DNA of 59,029 nt from Roseicyclus amphidinii (GCF_030163755.1 NZ_JASJOE010000019.1:1-59029); one strand, 5' to 3'. Counted from the stretch's first letter, positions 1-9,184 are shown. Notes: a model not told the origin generated them from the sequence alone. Program-made: numbers and translations.

Positions 1-414
1 CCGACGGACCCGTCCCGCCCGCCCGGCGGACGGGCCGCCGCGCCGCGCGGCATTGCCACGGTCCTGCTGGTCGAGGACGAGGCCCCGGTGCGCGCTTTCG
101 CCTCGCGCGCGCTGCGGCTGCGCGGCCATACCGTGATCGAGGCCGGGTCGGCCGAAGAGGCGCTCGAGACCTTGCGCGACGAGACGCTGAAGGTCGATCT
201 TTTCGTCACCGATGTCGTGATGCCCGGCATGGACGGGCCCACCTGGGTGCGCGCGGCGCTGGAACGCCGACCCGAGGTCAAGGTCGTCTTCGTCTCGGGC
301 TATGCCGAGGAGCAGCTGGGCGACGGGTCGATGAGCATCCCCAATTCCGTCTTCCTGCCCAAACCCTTTTCGCTCACCGACCTGACCGAGACGGTGCAGC
401 GCCAGTTGCACTGA
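1..414 (+). CDS. cckA: C-terminal receiver domain of a hybrid sensor kinase, probably CckA (5' truncated)
   Basis: The gene runs in from the left edge; only about 137 codons are present and the kinase domains lie outside the window. What is visible is one CheY-like receiver domain: an acidic VEDE pocket encoded at 70-81, the phosphoacceptor Asp (codon 211-213) in an FVTDVVMPGMDG motif, and the conserved Lys (361-363) in LPKPF. In alphaproteobacteria CckA phosphorylates ChpT and through it CtrA, and it ends in just such a receiver. The recA-alaS neighbourhood downstream is the usual place of cckA in Rhodobacteraceae, which supports the name, but another hybrid kinase cannot be excluded without the upstream sequence. 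The last 41 bases overlap the 3' end of the convergent sulfotransferase gene. Confidence 0.8.
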   Translation, partial: PTDPSRPPGGRAAAPRGIATVLLVEDEAPVRAFASRALRLRGHTVIEAGSAEEALETLRDETLKVDLFVTDVVMPGMDGPTWVRAALERRPEVKVVFVSGYAEEQLGDGSMSIPNSVFLPKPFSLTDLTETVQRQLH

Positions 415-1018
415 CCGCCCCGGCCCCGCCCAGCGAGGCCCAGAGGTCGAAATCCGCCGCCGCCTCGCGTCGCAGACGTGCCTCGAGCGCGGGATCGAGC
501 GACAGGGCGGCAGGCGGCGACACATTGCGCCGGGGCAGGTCGATGCGGCGGCCCAGCCGGTCCTGCAGGAAGGCCACGGCCTCCTCCAGCGCCTCGTAGC
601 GGAACAGGTGGTCGACGATCACCGCGCCGTCCTCGTCCGAAACGAAGCGCGATTGCCGCCCGACGCGGGCGAACTCGGGTTCGGGCGTGCTCAGCCAGCC
701 CTCGACGAAGCGGTCGAAGGACAGCCCCGCGGTCGAGGCGGGCGTGCCCGCGATCCGGTCGCGCGCGCGGTAGCGATACCAGCTGCCCAGCCAGTCGCGT
801 GGCTCGCGGATCACGGCCATCAGCTCCAGCGGGCGATTGCCCCGGTTCTCGAGGAACGGAGCCAGCTGGTTGCGGTAACGCCTTGCCGTGACGTGCTTTT
901 TCTCGGGCGGATTGCGGATCAGCGCATCCGCATGGGGCGCCAGCGCCGCCTCGAGCGCGGTGGTTCCCGTCTTGGGCACCGCCAGAACGACCAGCCGCGC
1001 CTTCCAGAAGACCAACAT
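374..1018 (-). CDS. Sulfotransferase-like P-loop protein
   Basis: A 214-residue protein with an N-terminal strand followed by [14 protein letters not shown] (about residues 13-26), the phosphate-binding loop expected for the PAPS 5'-phosphosulfate site of sulfotransferases, and a later [15 protein letters not shown] segment like the 3'-phosphate motif (R-x-P-x-x-W). Proteins of this type in Rhodobacteraceae are often misnamed gamma-glutamyl kinase. The acceptor is unknown. It is transcribed away from recA and converges on cckA, overlapping its end by 41 bases. The ATG at 1018 is preceded by a GGGG purine stretch and is the first good start. Confidence 0.75.
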   Translation of the reverse strand: MLVFWKARLVVLAVPKTGTTALEAALAPHADALIRNPPEKKHVTARRYRNQLAPFLENRGNRPLELMAVIREPRDWLGSWYRYRARDRIAGTPASTAGLSFDRFVEGWLSTPEPEFARVGRQSRFVSDEDGAVIVDHLFRYEALEEAVAFLQDRLGRRIDLPRRNVSPPAALSLDPALEARLRREAAADFDLWASLGGAGAVSATGAAPSRSGR

Positions 1019-1130
1019 CAGCGACCCCGCACAGCGAATTCGTAAACCCTTGCTTAATCTTTTTCGGCAATCCTGCCGGATGACAAGAAATCACTTGCCA
1101 TGTTCCCGTTTTGTTTGCAAAAGGAACGCA

Positions 1131-1145
1131 GAACAAGTGGTGAAC
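1131..1145 (+). promoter_or_regulatory. LexA (SOS) box upstream of recA
   Basis: The sequence is GAAC, seven bases, GAAC, an exact match to the direct-repeat LexA box known in alphaproteobacteria (GTTC-N7-GTTC on the other strand). It lies 55 bases before the recA start codon, where a repressor would block the promoter. A second near match, GTTC-N7-GTTT, lies at 1102-1116. A TTGCCA hexamer at 1095-1100 could be the -35 element, but no convincing -10 is seen. Confidence 0.8.
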
Positions 1146-1199
1146 AAGAGCATTCCGTTGCCGCGCCCCCGGCGACGTGTCACAAGGAGGACCACAGCA

Positions 1200-2279
1200 A
1201 TGGCAACGGCAACTCTTCTCGACATGACCGACCGCAAACAGGCCGACAAGCAAAAGGCGCTCGACAGTGCGCTGGCCCAGATCGAACGCCAGTTCGGCAA
1301 GGGCTCCATCATGAAACTGGGCGGCGAGAATGCCTTCCGGGATATCGAGGCGACATCGACCGGCTCTCTCGGTCTCGACATCGCGCTCGGCATCGGCGGG
1401 CTGCCCAAGGGCCGCATCATCGAGATCTACGGGCCGGAAAGCTCGGGCAAGACCACGCTGACGCTGCATGTCGTGGCCGAGGAACAGAAAAAGGGCGGCG
1501 TTTGCGCCTTCGTCGATGCCGAACACGCGCTCGACCCGCAATATGCCAAGAAGCTGGGCGTGAACCTCGACGAGTTGCTGATCTCGCAGCCCGACACCGG
1601 CGAGCAGGCGTTGGAAATCACCGACACGCTGGTGCGCTCGGGCGCGGTCAGCCTTGTCGTGGTCGACTCGGTCGCGGCGCTGACGCCGAAATCCGAGCTC
1701 GAGGGCGACATGGGCGATTCGTCGGTGGGCGTGCATGCCCGCCTGATGAGCCAGGCCATGCGCAAGCTGACCGGCTCGATCTCGCGCTCGAACTGCATGG
1801 TGATCTTCATCAACCAGATCCGCATGAAGATCGGCGTCATGTTCGGCAGCCCCGAGACGACGACGGGCGGCAATGCGCTGAAGTTCTATTCCTCCGTCCG
1901 GCTCGACATCCGCCGCATCGGCTCGATCAAGGACCGCGACGAGGTGGTCGGCAACTCGACCCGTGTGAAGGTGGTGAAGAACAAGGTCGCGCCGCCCTTC
2001 AAGCAGGTCGAGTTCGACATCATGTACGGTGAAGGCATCTCGAAGACCGGTGAGCTGGTCGACATGGGCGTCAAGGCCGGGATCGTCGAGAAATCGGGCT
2101 CGTGGTATTCCTACGGCGACGAGCGGATCGGGCAGGGGCGCGAGAACGCCAAGACCTTCCTCAAGGACAATCCCGCCGTGGCGCTCGAGATCGAGGACAA
2201 GATCCGCGGTGCGCATGGACTGGACTTCGACATGGGGGCAAGTGACGACGACGGCCCGATGGACATGGTCGACGACTGA
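1200..2279 (+). CDS. recA: Recombinase RecA
   Basis: A 359-residue RecA, the usual length. It binds single-stranded DNA as an ATP-dependent filament for homologous recombination and triggers LexA self-cleavage in the SOS response. The Walker A motif GPESSGKT is at residues 78-85, [15 protein letters not shown] carries Walker B, and [14 protein letters not shown] plus the following [12 protein letters not shown] segment is the DNA-binding loop 2 region. The C-terminus is acidic ([11 protein letters not shown]), typical of the family. An open frame extends back to 888, but the ATG at 1200 has a perfect AAGGAGG at 1184-1190 with nine-base spacing and fits RecA length. The LexA box at 1131-1145 and the terminator at 2363-2388 make it a single-gene unit. 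Confidence 0.98.
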   Translation: MATATLLDMTDRKQADKQKALDSALAQIERQFGKGSIMKLGGENAFRDIEATSTGSLGLDIALGIGGLPKGRIIEIYGPESSGKTTLTLHVVAEEQKKGGVCAFVDAEHALDPQYAKKLGVNLDELLISQPDTGEQALEITDTLVRSGAVSLVVVDSVAALTPKSELEGDMGDSSVGVHARLMSQAMRKLTGSISRSNCMVIFINQIRMKIGVMFGSPETTTGGNALKFYSSVRLDIRRIGSIKDRDEVVGNSTRVKVVKNKVAPPFKQVEFDIMYGEGISKTGELVDMGVKAGIVEKSGSWYSYGDERIGQGRENAKTFLKDNPAVALEIEDKIRGAHGLDFDMGASDDDGPMDMVDD

Positions 2280-2362
2280 GGGCATCGCCCCGTTCGGAAC
2301 GCAGACGGCCGACTGCAGAAATGGCCCACGCACCGGGACGCCGGGGCGGAGAATACTCCGGG

Positions 2363-2388
2363 AAAAGGCGGCCGACGGGCCGCCTTTT
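2363..2388 (+). terminator. Rho-independent terminator after recA
   Basis: AAAAGGCGGCC (2363-2373), a four-base loop, then GGCCGCCTTTT (2378-2388): an 11-bp perfect stem ending in a T run, 84 bases after the recA stop codon. The flanking A and T runs would let it work in both directions. Confidence 0.85.
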
Positions 2389-2515
2389 CTCGTGGTTCTG
2401 CCGCCTTTTCGAATGGTTTTGTCACGCCGGGCGCGCGCGCCTGTGGACAGGGGCCGGGCAGCGGGATAGATGCGAAAGCCGACCCGTTCCCAGCCCCGCG
2501 CGAGACCCGAGACCG

Positions 2516-5176
2516 ATGGCCAGCCTCAACGATATCCGCTCCACCTTCCTCGACTATTTCAAGCGCAACGATCACGAGATCGTGGCCTCCAGCCCGCTGG
2601 TGCCGCGCAACGATCCGACGCTGATGTTCACCAATTCGGGGATGGTGCAGTTCAAGAACCTGTTCCTGGGCGTCGAGCACCGCGATTACACGCGCGCCAC
2701 GACCAGCCAGAAATGCGTGCGCGCGGGCGGCAAGCACAATGACCTCGACAACGTGGGCTACACGGCGCGGCACCATACCTTCTTCGAGATGCTGGGGAAT
2801 TTCAGCTTCGGCGATTACTTCAAGACCGAGGCGATCCCCTTTGCCTGGGAGCTGATCACCAAGGATTTCGGCATCGACGCCAGCCGCCTTCTGACGACCG
2901 TCTACCACACCGATGACGAGGCCTTCGAGATCTGGAAGAAGGTCGGCGTGCCCGAAGACCGGATCATCCGCATCGCCACCTCGGACAATTTCTGGCAGAT
3001 GGGCCCGACCGGCCCCTGCGGCCCCTGCACCGAGATCTTCTACGACCACGGCGACCACATCTGGGGCGGCCCGCCCGGTTCCCCCGAGGAGGACGGCGAC
3101 CGGTTCATCGAGATCTGGAACATCGTCTTCATGCAGAACGAGCAATTCGCGGATGGCTCGATGCGCCCGCTCGACATGCAGTCGATCGACACCGGCATGG
3201 GGCTGGAACGGATCGGCGCGCTGTTGCAGGGCAAGCATGACAATTACGACACCGACCTGATGCGCGCGCTGATCGAGGCCTCGGCGCATGCGACCAGCGT
3301 CGACCCGGACGGGCCGAAGAACGTGCATCACCGGGTGATCGCGGACCATTTGCGCTCGACCTCTTTCCTGATCGCGGACGGGGTGATGCCCTCGAACGAG
3401 GGGCGCGGCTACGTGCTGCGCCGGATCATGCGCCGCGCGATGCGGCACGCGCATCTGCTGGGCGCGCAGGACCCGCTGATGCACCGGCTGGTGCCGGCGC
3501 TGGTGCAGCAGATGGGGCAGGCCTATCCGGAGCTTGGCCGCGCGCAGGCGCTGATCACCGAGACGCTGAAGCTGGAGGAAGAGCGCTTCCGCACCACGCT
3601 GGACCGGGGTCTGAAGCTCTTGGACGAGGAACTGGCGAGCCTTCCCGAGGGCGAGGCCCTGCCGGGTGAGGCGGCGTTCAAGCTTTACGACACCTACGGC
3701 TTCCCGCTCGACCTGACGCAGGACGCGCTGCGCGAAAAGGGCCGCGCGGTGGATACCGAGGGGTTCGACACCGCGATGGCGGCGCAGAAGGCCAAGGCCC
3801 GCGCGGCCTGGTCCGGTTCGGGCGAACAGGCGGATGCGGCGATCTGGTTCGACCTGGCCGAGACGCATGGCACGACGGAATTCCTCGGCTACGACACCGA
3901 GCTGGCCGAGGGGCAGGTTCTGGCGCTGGTGCGCGACGGCGCGGCGGTGGAGGCCGCGAAGCTGGGCGAAACCGTCGCCATCGTGGTGAACCAGACGCCC
4001 TTCTACGCGGAATCGGGCGGGCAGGTCGGTGACACCGGCACGATCCGCACGGCGACGGGCACGGCGCATGTGTCGGACACCAAGAAGGTCGCGGGCGTCT
4101 TCCTGCACATGGCCGAGGTGATCGAGGGCGAGGTGAAACCGGGGCAGGGGGCGGAGCTGGCCGTGGATCACGCGCGCCGCACGACGATCCGCGCGAACCA
4201 TTCGGCCACGCACCTGCTGCACGAGGCGTTGCGCCGCGCGCTCGGCGATCATGTCGCGCAGCGCGGCTCGCTCAACGCGCCCGACCGGCTGCGCTTTGAC
4301 TTCAGCCATGCCAAGGCGCTGTCGGCGGAGGAACTGGCCCGCGTCGAGCGCGAGGTGAACGACTTCATCCGTCAGAACGCGCCGGTGGAGACGCGGATCA
4401 TGACGCCCGACGATGCCCGCGCGCTTGGCGCGCAGGCGCTCTTCGGCGAGAAATACGGCGACGAGGTGCGCGTGGTCTCGATGGGCCAGCTCGACGGGTC
4501 GGGCAAGGGCACGGATGGGCGGACCTATTCGCTGGAGCTGTGCGGCGGCACGCATGTGCGGCAGACGGGGGATATCGGCGTCTTCGTGGCGCTTGGCGAT
4601 TCCGCCTCCAGCGCAGGGGTGCGCCGGATCGAGGCGCTGACCGGGCCCGCGGCCTTCGACTACCTCAGCGCGCAGGACCAGCGCGTCGCAGCCCTCAGCG
4701 CCGAGATGAACGCGACGCCGGGCGAGTTGCTGGACCGCGTGAAAATCCTCAAGGACGAGCGCAAGAAGCTGGAGAACGAGGTGGCGCAGCTGCGCCGCCA
4801 GCTCGCCATGGCGGGCGGCGCGGGTCAGGCCGCGCCCGAGGCGCAAAGCATCAACGGCATCGCCTTCCACGGGCAGGCTTTGACCGGTGTCACCGGAAAG
4901 GACCTTGCCGGGCTGATCGACGAGCACAAGGCGCGTATCGGCTCGGGCGCGGTGCTGCTGATCGCCGACACGGGCGACAAGGCGGCAGTTGCCGCCGGTG
5001 TCACGGATGACCTGACCGACCGGCTTTCGGCGGTCGACCTGGTTCGCGCGGCGGTCGAGCAGCTGGGCGGCAAGGGCGGCGGCGGCCGCCCCGATTTCGC
5101 GCAAGGCGGCGGCAAGGATGCCGCCAATGCCGAGGCGGCCATCGCGGCCGCGCAAGATGTCCTGAAAGGAGCCTGA
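2516..5176 (+). CDS. alaS: Alanine--tRNA ligase
   Basis: An 886-residue class II aminoacyl-tRNA synthetase that charges tRNA-Ala in the cytoplasm, of normal length for the family. The N-terminal catalytic core has [17 protein letters not shown] (motif 1 region) and WNIVFMQ. The editing domain that clears mischarged Ser and Gly has its zinc ligands: His562 and His566 in NHSATHLLH, and Cys676 and His680 in CGGTHV. The C-Ala oligomerisation domain ends in [14 protein letters not shown]. The frame is open upstream to 2321, but the ATG at 2516, opening MASLNDIR, is where AlaRS homologues begin. It follows recA, as in many alphaproteobacteria. Confidence 0.98.
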   Translation: MASLNDIRSTFLDYFKRNDHEIVASSPLVPRNDPTLMFTNSGMVQFKNLFLGVEHRDYTRATTSQKCVRAGGKHNDLDNVGYTARHHTFFEMLGNFSFGDYFKTEAIPFAWELITKDFGIDASRLLTTVYHTDDEAFEIWKKVGVPEDRIIRIATSDNFWQMGPTGPCGPCTEIFYDHGDHIWGGPPGSPEEDGDRFIEIWNIVFMQNEQFADGSMRPLDMQSIDTGMGLERIGALLQGKHDNYDTDLMRALIEASAHATSVDPDGPKNVHHRVIADHLRSTSFLIADGVMPSNEGRGYVLRRIMRRAMRHAHLLGAQDPLMHRLVPALVQQMGQAYPELGRAQALITETLKLEEERFRTTLDRGLKLLDEELASLPEGEALPGEAAFKLYDTYGFPLDLTQDALREKGRAVDTEGFDTAMAAQKAKARAAWSGSGEQADAAIWFDLAETHGTTEFLGYDTELAEGQVLALVRDGAAVEAAKLGETVAIVVNQTPFYAESGGQVGDTGTIRTATGTAHVSDTKKVAGVFLHMAEVIEGEVKPGQGAELAVDHARRTTIRANHSATHLLHEALRRALGDHVAQRGSLNAPDRLRFDFSHAKALSAEELARVEREVNDFIRQNAPVETRIMTPDDARALGAQALFGEKYGDEVRVVSMGQLDGSGKGTDGRTYSLELCGGTHVRQTGDIGVFVALGDSASSAGVRRIEALTGPAAFDYLSAQDQRVAALSAEMNATPGELLDRVKILKDERKKLENEVAQLRRQLAMAGGAGQAAPEAQSINGIAFHGQALTGVTGKDLAGLIDEHKARIGSGAVLLIADTGDKAAVAAGVTDDLTDRLSAVDLVRAAVEQLGGKGGGGRPDFAQGGGKDAANAEAAIAAAQDVLKGA

Positions 5177-5179
5177 GCC

Positions 5180-5470
5180 ATGCCCGGAGCGTTCTGGATC
5201 GCCCATGTCACCGTCAGCGATGACGAGGCCTATGCGAAATACGCGGCCCTTGCGACCAAGGCCATCGCCGAGCATGGCGGCGAGTTTCTCGCCCGCGGGG
5301 GCCGTGCCATCCAGAAGGAGGGGCGCGCCCATCCGCGCAACGTGGTGGCGCGCTTCCCCAGCCTCGAGGCGGCCAATGCCTGCTATGACAGCGCCACCTA
5401 CCAGGAGGCGTTGAGCCATGCGCAGGGCGCCTCGGAGCGCGACCTGGTGCTGGTCGAGGCGCTGGACTGA
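5180..5470 (+). CDS. DUF1330 family protein
   Basis: A 96-residue single-domain protein starting three bases after the alaS stop, so probably co-transcribed; the A-rich AAAGGAGCC inside the end of alaS provides a ribosome site. The sequence (FWIAHVTVSDDEAYAKYAALA, then EHGGEFLARGGRA and VVARFPSLEAANACYDSATYQ, in shorter pieces along the chain) is the dimeric alpha-beta barrel DUF1330 pattern, related to YciI/antibiotic-monooxygenase folds. No catalytic role is established for the family. It is a common companion of alaS in this group. Confidence 0.85.
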   Translation: MPGAFWIAHVTVSDDEAYAKYAALATKAIAEHGGEFLARGGRAIQKEGRAHPRNVVARFPSLEAANACYDSATYQEALSHAQGASERDLVLVEALD

Positions 5471-5479
5471 GGGCGGACC

Positions 5480-5501
5480 GGCAGGGGCCGAAGCCCCCGC
5501 C
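5480..5501. terminator. Possible bidirectional terminator hairpin
   Basis: GGCAGGGGC, CGAA, GCCCCCGCC: a nine-base stem with one A-C mismatch and a tetraloop, between the convergent ends of the DUF1330 gene and the 328-residue gene. There is no T run on either strand, so termination is only a guess. Confidence 0.4.
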
Positions 5502-5509
5502 GCCCCTCG

Positions 5510-6496
5510 TCAGGCCGCGGTGAGGTCCAGCCGCACGAGCGTCTGGTTCAGCAGCATGTAGGCGATCTCGCCGAAGGTGACGGGGCCGGTGAAGCCGCCC
5601 GTCGGCTTGCCCTCCAGCTCGCCGTGGACGTAGTTCAGGATGCAGTTGCACGAATACTGCCCCGCGCCGCCCGCGCCCGAGCGATCGGCAAAGGCGCCCG
5701 CGTAATCCGCCAGCGGCCGGGCAAAGCGATACTCCACCCCCTCCATCACGGGCGCGTAGAAGGCGACGGCGCCGGTATCCGCGTCCACGTCGCGGATCGA
5801 GACGTTGATCAGCGCGCCGCCGTAATTGGCGATCAGCGGCAGGCGCGTGTCGATGCCCTGCTCGCGCAGGTAGGTGGCCAGCGCGGTTTCGACGCCGTCG
5901 ACCAGCGCGCTCGAGGCACCGAAGCCGGTTGTGGTGAAGCGCAAGGCGGGGGCGTCGGCGCCGGGTTGGCTGAAGATGTTGACGATATCGACCGAGGGCA
6001 CCGCGCCCGCGGCCAGCGCAAGATGCATCACGACGGCGGCATCCCCATGGGCCGTGCCGGTGGTGCCGTCGAAGACCATCGGCGCGCTCTCGCCGATCTC
6101 GTCGAGATGCACGCCCGCGACCCATCCGACAAGCGGCTGGTCGAAGACGCCGGGATAGGTCTGGCCTTCCATGGCGAAGGCCGCGTGGGCCTTCCCGAAG
6201 GCCGGGATCAGGATGAAGGAGAAGCCGCCCGGCTGGTGCCCGTCGGACAGTCGCGGAAGCGCGTCGGCGTCGAGCACGCGGATATCGGCGCGCGTCACCT
6301 CGTCGAAGGTGGTGCAATAGAGCCGGTCGCGGATCATCGCGCCGCCGGTCTCGGTCACGAAATAGACCGAGGTGCCGCCGATCCAGCTGCCGCGGGGCAG
6401 CTGCGCCAGAAGGGCAGCATCGCCCGCGATGGTCATGACCGCACCGCTTTCGATGCGGCGGGATGCGTCTTCGAGAGACAGGAGTTCGTTTTTCAT
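5510..6496 (-). CDS. Conserved protein of unknown function (328 aa)
   Basis: I do not recognise the family with certainty. The protein is soluble-looking (no signal peptide, no clear membrane segment), starts MKNELLSLEDASRRIESGAV and is rich in Gly/Ala. Striking conserved-looking elements are YSCNCILNYVHGELEGK, with a C-x-C pair about 45 residues from the end, and FGEIAYMLLNQT near the C-terminus. The C-terminal part is faintly like FIST-C sensory proteins (Cys motif followed by a GEI/A segment), which is a guess. The ATG at 6496 has AGGGAC upstream. A 68-residue gene lies 15 bases upstream on the same strand, and the two look like one unit. Confidence 0.7.
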   Translation of the reverse strand: MKNELLSLEDASRRIESGAVMTIAGDAALLAQLPRGSWIGGTSVYFVTETGGAMIRDRLYCTTFDEVTRADIRVLDADALPRLSDGHQPGGFSFILIPAFGKAHAAFAMEGQTYPGVFDQPLVGWVAGVHLDEIGESAPMVFDGTTGTAHGDAAVVMHLALAAGAVPSVDIVNIFSQPGADAPALRFTTTGFGASSALVDGVETALATYLREQGIDTRLPLIANYGGALINVSIRDVDADTGAVAFYAPVMEGVEYRFARPLADYAGAFADRSGAGGAGQYSCNCILNYVHGELEGKPTGGFTGPVTFGEIAYMLLNQTLVRLDLTAA

Positions 6497-6511
6497 GGGA
6501 ATGTCCCTGGA

Positions 6512-6718
6512 TCAGATATGGGCGAGATCGGCGGCGGCGTAGTCATTGCGCCGGGCGAAATCGAGTAGTTCCGCGACCTTGGCATCAAGCTGGGCGGGGT
6601 TGTTGCGCACCTCGATCCGCAGGCGACCAAGGAGGATGCGGGTGGCCAGGGAGGCCCCTGCAAGGTTTTCGTCGGAGGTGATGAGCGTCGCAAGCTTGCT
6701 CGGTGAGGGGAGTGCCAT
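6512..6718 (-). CDS. Small protein of unknown function (68 aa)
   Basis: A short open frame immediately upstream of the 328-residue gene, with normal codon use and an amphipathic helical sequence (KVAELLDFARRNDYAAADLAHI at the C-terminus, in pieces). An in-frame stop lies 15 bases before the ATG at 6718, so this is the first possible ATG; the ribosome site is weak. An overlapping frame starting MKVYTPDG at 6735 was considered but has poor composition. Same strand and 15-base gap to the next gene suggest an operon. Confidence 0.55.
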   Translation of the reverse strand: MALPSPSKLATLITSDENLAGASLATRILLGRLRIEVRNNPAQLDAKVAELLDFARRNDYAAADLAHI

Positions 6719-6824
6719 CTGGTGTGTAGACTTTCATTCGGGTTTCGTTTCGCGCGTTACCCGCATGGCTGAACGGCACGGTTGCCCGCTGGTTTACCCC
6801 TGCGGTGAACATGTCGCAGATGCG

Positions 6825-6844
6825 AAAACCCCCGCGGCCGGGGG
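6825..6844 (-). terminator. Rho-independent terminator after icd
   Basis: On the minus strand: CCCCCG, CGGC, CGGGGG (6844-6829), then TTTT (6828-6825). A six-base GC stem with a tetraloop and a T run, 39 bases past the icd stop codon. Confidence 0.7.
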
Positions 6845-6883
6845 GCTGCGGGGGCAGGGGCAGATGCGGGAAAGGGGCGGGGC

Positions 6884-8098
6884 CTAGCCCGCGAGGGCGC
6901 GGGCCAGCCGTTCGTCGATCTTGTCCAGAAAGCCCATCGTCGTCAGCCATTTCTGATCGGGACCGACCAGAAGCGCGAGGTCCTTGGTCATGAAGCCCGC
7001 CTCGACGGTTTCGACCACGACGCGTTCCAGCGTTTCCGCGAAATGCTTCAGCGCCTCGTTCCCGTCGAGCTTGGCGCGATGCTTGAGCCCGCCGGTCCAG
7101 GCGTAGATCGAGGCGACCGAGTTGGTCGAAGTGGCCTCGCCCTTCTGGTGCTGGCGGTAATGGCGGGTGACGGTGCCATGCGCCGCCTCGGCCTCGACGA
7201 TCTTGCCGTCGGGCGTCATCAGCTGGCTGGTCATCAGCCCCAGCGAGCCGAAGCCCTGCGCGACCGTGTCCGACTGTACGTCGCCGTCGTAGTTCTTGCA
7301 GGCCCAGACGAACCCGCCGTTCCATTTCATCGCGCAGGCGACCATGTCGTCGATCAGCCGGTGTTCGTACCAGATGCCGGCCTCTTTGAACTTGTCGGCG
7401 AATTCCGTCTCGTAGACCTCGGCGAAGATCTGCAGGAACTGGCCGTCGTATTGCTTGAGGATCGTGTTCTTGGTCGACAGATACAGCGGCCAGTTCAGCC
7501 CCAGCGCGTAATTCATCGAGGCCCGCGCGAAATCGCGGATGCTCTCGTCGAGGTTGTACATCCCCATGAACACGCCCGAGGCGGGGGCGTCATAGACCTC
7601 GTGCTCGATCACGGTGCCGTCTTCGCCCACGAATTTCATGCTCAGCTTGCCGGGGCCGGGGAATTTCATGTCCGTCGCGCGATACTGGTCGCCGAAGGCG
7701 TGGCGGCCGATGACGATGGGCTTCGTCCAGCCCGGCACGAGGCGCGGCACGTTGCGGCAGATGATCGGCGCTCGGAACACCACGCCGCCCAGGATGTTGC
7801 GGATCGTGCCATTGGGGCTGCGCCACATCTTTTTCAGGCCGAATTCCTCGACGCGGGCCTCGTCGGGGGTGATCGTCGCGCATTTGACGGCGACGCCCAC
7901 CTCCTTCGTCTTCTCGGCGGCGTCGATGGTGACCTGGTCCTCGGTGCGGTCGCGCTCCTCGATGCCGAGGTCGTAGTAAAGCAGATCGACATCAAGATAG
8001 GGCAGGATGAGCTTTTTCTTGATGAAATCCCACATGATGCGGGTCATCTCGTCGCCGTCCATCTCGACGATGGGGTTCTCGACCTTGATCTTGGACAT
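6884..8098 (-). CDS. icd: NADP-dependent isocitrate dehydrogenase
   Basis: A 404-residue enzyme of the TCA cycle that oxidises isocitrate to 2-oxoglutarate with NADP. It belongs to the eukaryote-like homodimeric subfamily common in alphaproteobacteria rather than the E. coli type: it starts [19 protein letters not shown], has [15 protein letters not shown] as the isocitrate loop, and [18 protein letters not shown], whose Arg/His residues set NADP preference. Length and order of motifs are normal. It stands alone with a terminator downstream; an imperfect palindrome lies about 70 bases upstream. Confidence 0.97.
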   Translation of the reverse strand: MSKIKVENPIVEMDGDEMTRIMWDFIKKKLILPYLDVDLLYYDLGIEERDRTEDQVTIDAAEKTKEVGVAVKCATITPDEARVEEFGLKKMWRSPNGTIRNILGGVVFRAPIICRNVPRLVPGWTKPIVIGRHAFGDQYRATDMKFPGPGKLSMKFVGEDGTVIEHEVYDAPASGVFMGMYNLDESIRDFARASMNYALGLNWPLYLSTKNTILKQYDGQFLQIFAEVYETEFADKFKEAGIWYEHRLIDDMVACAMKWNGGFVWACKNYDGDVQSDTVAQGFGSLGLMTSQLMTPDGKIVEAEAAHGTVTRHYRQHQKGEATSTNSVASIYAWTGGLKHRAKLDGNEALKHFAETLERVVVETVEAGFMTKDLALLVGPDQKWLTTMGFLDKIDERLARALAG

Positions 8099-8167
8099 GG
8101 GGAAGGCTCCGGTCAGGGCGGTTGCGTCGGGGGACGTCTAGCCGATCCGGAGGTTTCGGGAAAGCTT

Positions 8168-8185
8168 GGTATGCGATTGTATACC
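8168..8185. promoter_or_regulatory. Inverted repeat upstream of icd
   Basis: GGTAT, eight bases, ATACC, reading GGTATACAAT from the icd side. It resembles the GTATAC-centred sites of GntR-type regulators. A TAGACG hexamer on the minus strand lies between it and icd and could be a -10 with a poor -35. Function is inferred only from position and symmetry. Confidence 0.3.
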
Positions 8186-8205
8186 GTGGCGGGATGCCGC
8201 GGCGC

Positions 8206-8445
8206 TCAGGCCTCGGGCGGCTTGGCCGTCATGCCCGCGGCGGCCAGTTTCCGCTCCAGCAGCTTGCGCGCGCGCTTTTCGGCGAGGATGGTGCGCACGG
8301 CCGTGCGGAAGAATTCTTCCGTGGTGGGCGAGGAGGCCCCGACGGCGCGTGCGATCTCTTCGGGCAGGTTCTCGTCGCCGAGCTGCTCGGACGCGGCGAC
8401 CGTGTCCTTGGCGAGCTGCTCGGCGAGGTCTTGGGCAAGGGCCAT
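8206..8445 (-). CDS. Small conserved hypothetical protein (79 aa)
   Basis: A 79-residue, highly charged, helical protein (starts MALAQDLAEQLAKDTVAA, ends KLAAAGMTAKPPEA) with no recognised domain. It begins nine bases after the stop of the alpha/beta-hydrolase gene, and its ribosome site (TAAGGA) includes that stop codon, so the two genes look translationally coupled. Its product may act with the hydrolase, but nothing in the sequence says how. Confidence 0.65.
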   Translation of the reverse strand: MALAQDLAEQLAKDTVAASEQLGDENLPEEIARAVGASSPTTEEFFRTAVRTILAEKRARKLLERKLAAAGMTAKPPEA

Positions 8446-8454
8446 GGCCGGTCC

Positions 8455-9108
8455 TTACCGCGTGGTCTCGGTCAGGCGGCGTTTGACGTAGCTTTTCACG
8501 CTGTCGATCATCGGGTCCATGTGCGGCGGCTCGAAGAAATGGCCCGCGCCCTCGACCTCCTGATGGGTGATCGTGATGCCCTTCTGCTCGTGCAGCTTGT
8601 CCACGAGGATGCGGGTGTCCTGCGGCTTGGCCACGCGGTCCGATGCCCCGTTGATGATCAGGCCCGAGGCGGGGCAGGGCGCGAGGAAGCTGAAGTCATA
8701 CATGTTGGCGGGCGGCGAGACCGAGATGAACCCGGTGATCTCGGGCCGCCGCATCAGAAGCTGCATCCCGATCCACGCGCCGAAGGAGAACCCCGCGACC
8801 CAGCAATGCTTGGAATTGGGGTTCATCGACTGCAGGTAATCCAGCGCCGAGGCGGCATCCGACAGCTCGCCGATGCCCTGGTCGTATTCGCCCTGGCTGC
8901 GGCCCACGCCGCGGAAGTTGAAGCGCAGCACCGTGAAGCCGATGTTGTGGAAGGCGTAATGCAGGTTGTAGACGACGCGGTTGTTCATCGTGCCGCCGAA
9001 TTGCGGATGCGGGTGCAGGATGATGGCGATCGGCGCATCCTTGGCCTTTTGCGGGTGGTAGCGGCCTTCGAGCCGGCCTTCGGGGCCGGGGAAAATCACC
9101 TCGGGCAA
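8455..9108 (-). CDS. Alpha/beta-hydrolase
   Basis: A 217-residue single-domain alpha/beta-hydrolase. The oxyanion segment HPHPQFGGTMNN, FRGVGRSQGEYDQG, the nucleophile elbow AGFSFGAW (Ser), NGASDRVAKP (acid Asp) and EGAGHFFEPP (catalytic His) occur in the canonical order. This short subgroup (dienelactone-hydrolase-like esterases) has no defined substrate. It is divergent from iscR, and genes of this kind often neighbour isc-suf loci in Rhodobacteraceae, which may or may not mean a link. ATG at 9108 with AGGAGAG just upstream. Confidence 0.88.
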   Translation of the reverse strand: MPEVIFPGPEGRLEGRYHPQKAKDAPIAIILHPHPQFGGTMNNRVVYNLHYAFHNIGFTVLRFNFRGVGRSQGEYDQGIGELSDAASALDYLQSMNPNSKHCWVAGFSFGAWIGMQLLMRRPEITGFISVSPPANMYDFSFLAPCPASGLIINGASDRVAKPQDTRILVDKLHEQKGITITHQEVEGAGHFFEPPHMDPMIDSVKSYVKRRLTETTR

Positions 9109-9146
9109 TCCATCTCTCCTTCAGGTGGCCATGGGGGAGCGCGCGC

Positions 9147-9184
9147 TTGACGGGCTGCGGACCGCTCCCTAGAACCGTTCCAAA
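9147..9184 (+). promoter_or_regulatory. isc-suf operon promoter with overlapping Irr-type iron-control box
   Basis: The -35 element is TTGACG (9147-9152), the spacer is 17 bases and the -10 element is TAGAAC (9170-9175). The stretch 9168-9184 reads CCTAGAACCGTTCCAAA and matches 14 of 17 positions of the palindromic iron control element bound by Irr (TTTAGAA-N3-TTCTAAA, from memory). Bound protein would cover the -10, so repression under iron limitation is the natural reading. The leader to iscR is about 95 bases. Confidence 0.55.

Noticed and set aside
300-2333. Long minus-strand open frame across recA and the sulfotransferase gene
   Set aside because: Runs antisense to recA with low-complexity Arg-rich sequence; the real minus gene here is 374-1018 in another frame.
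2111-5419. Very long open frame on the minus strand across alaS
   Set aside because: Antisense shadow caused by high third-position GC; composition is His/Arg/Gln-rich with no domain, while alaS on the plus strand is complete.
6585-6735. Alternative minus frame starting MKVYTPDG
   Set aside because: Overlaps the 68-residue gene in another frame and quickly becomes Arg/Pro/His-rich, unlike protein-coding sequence here.
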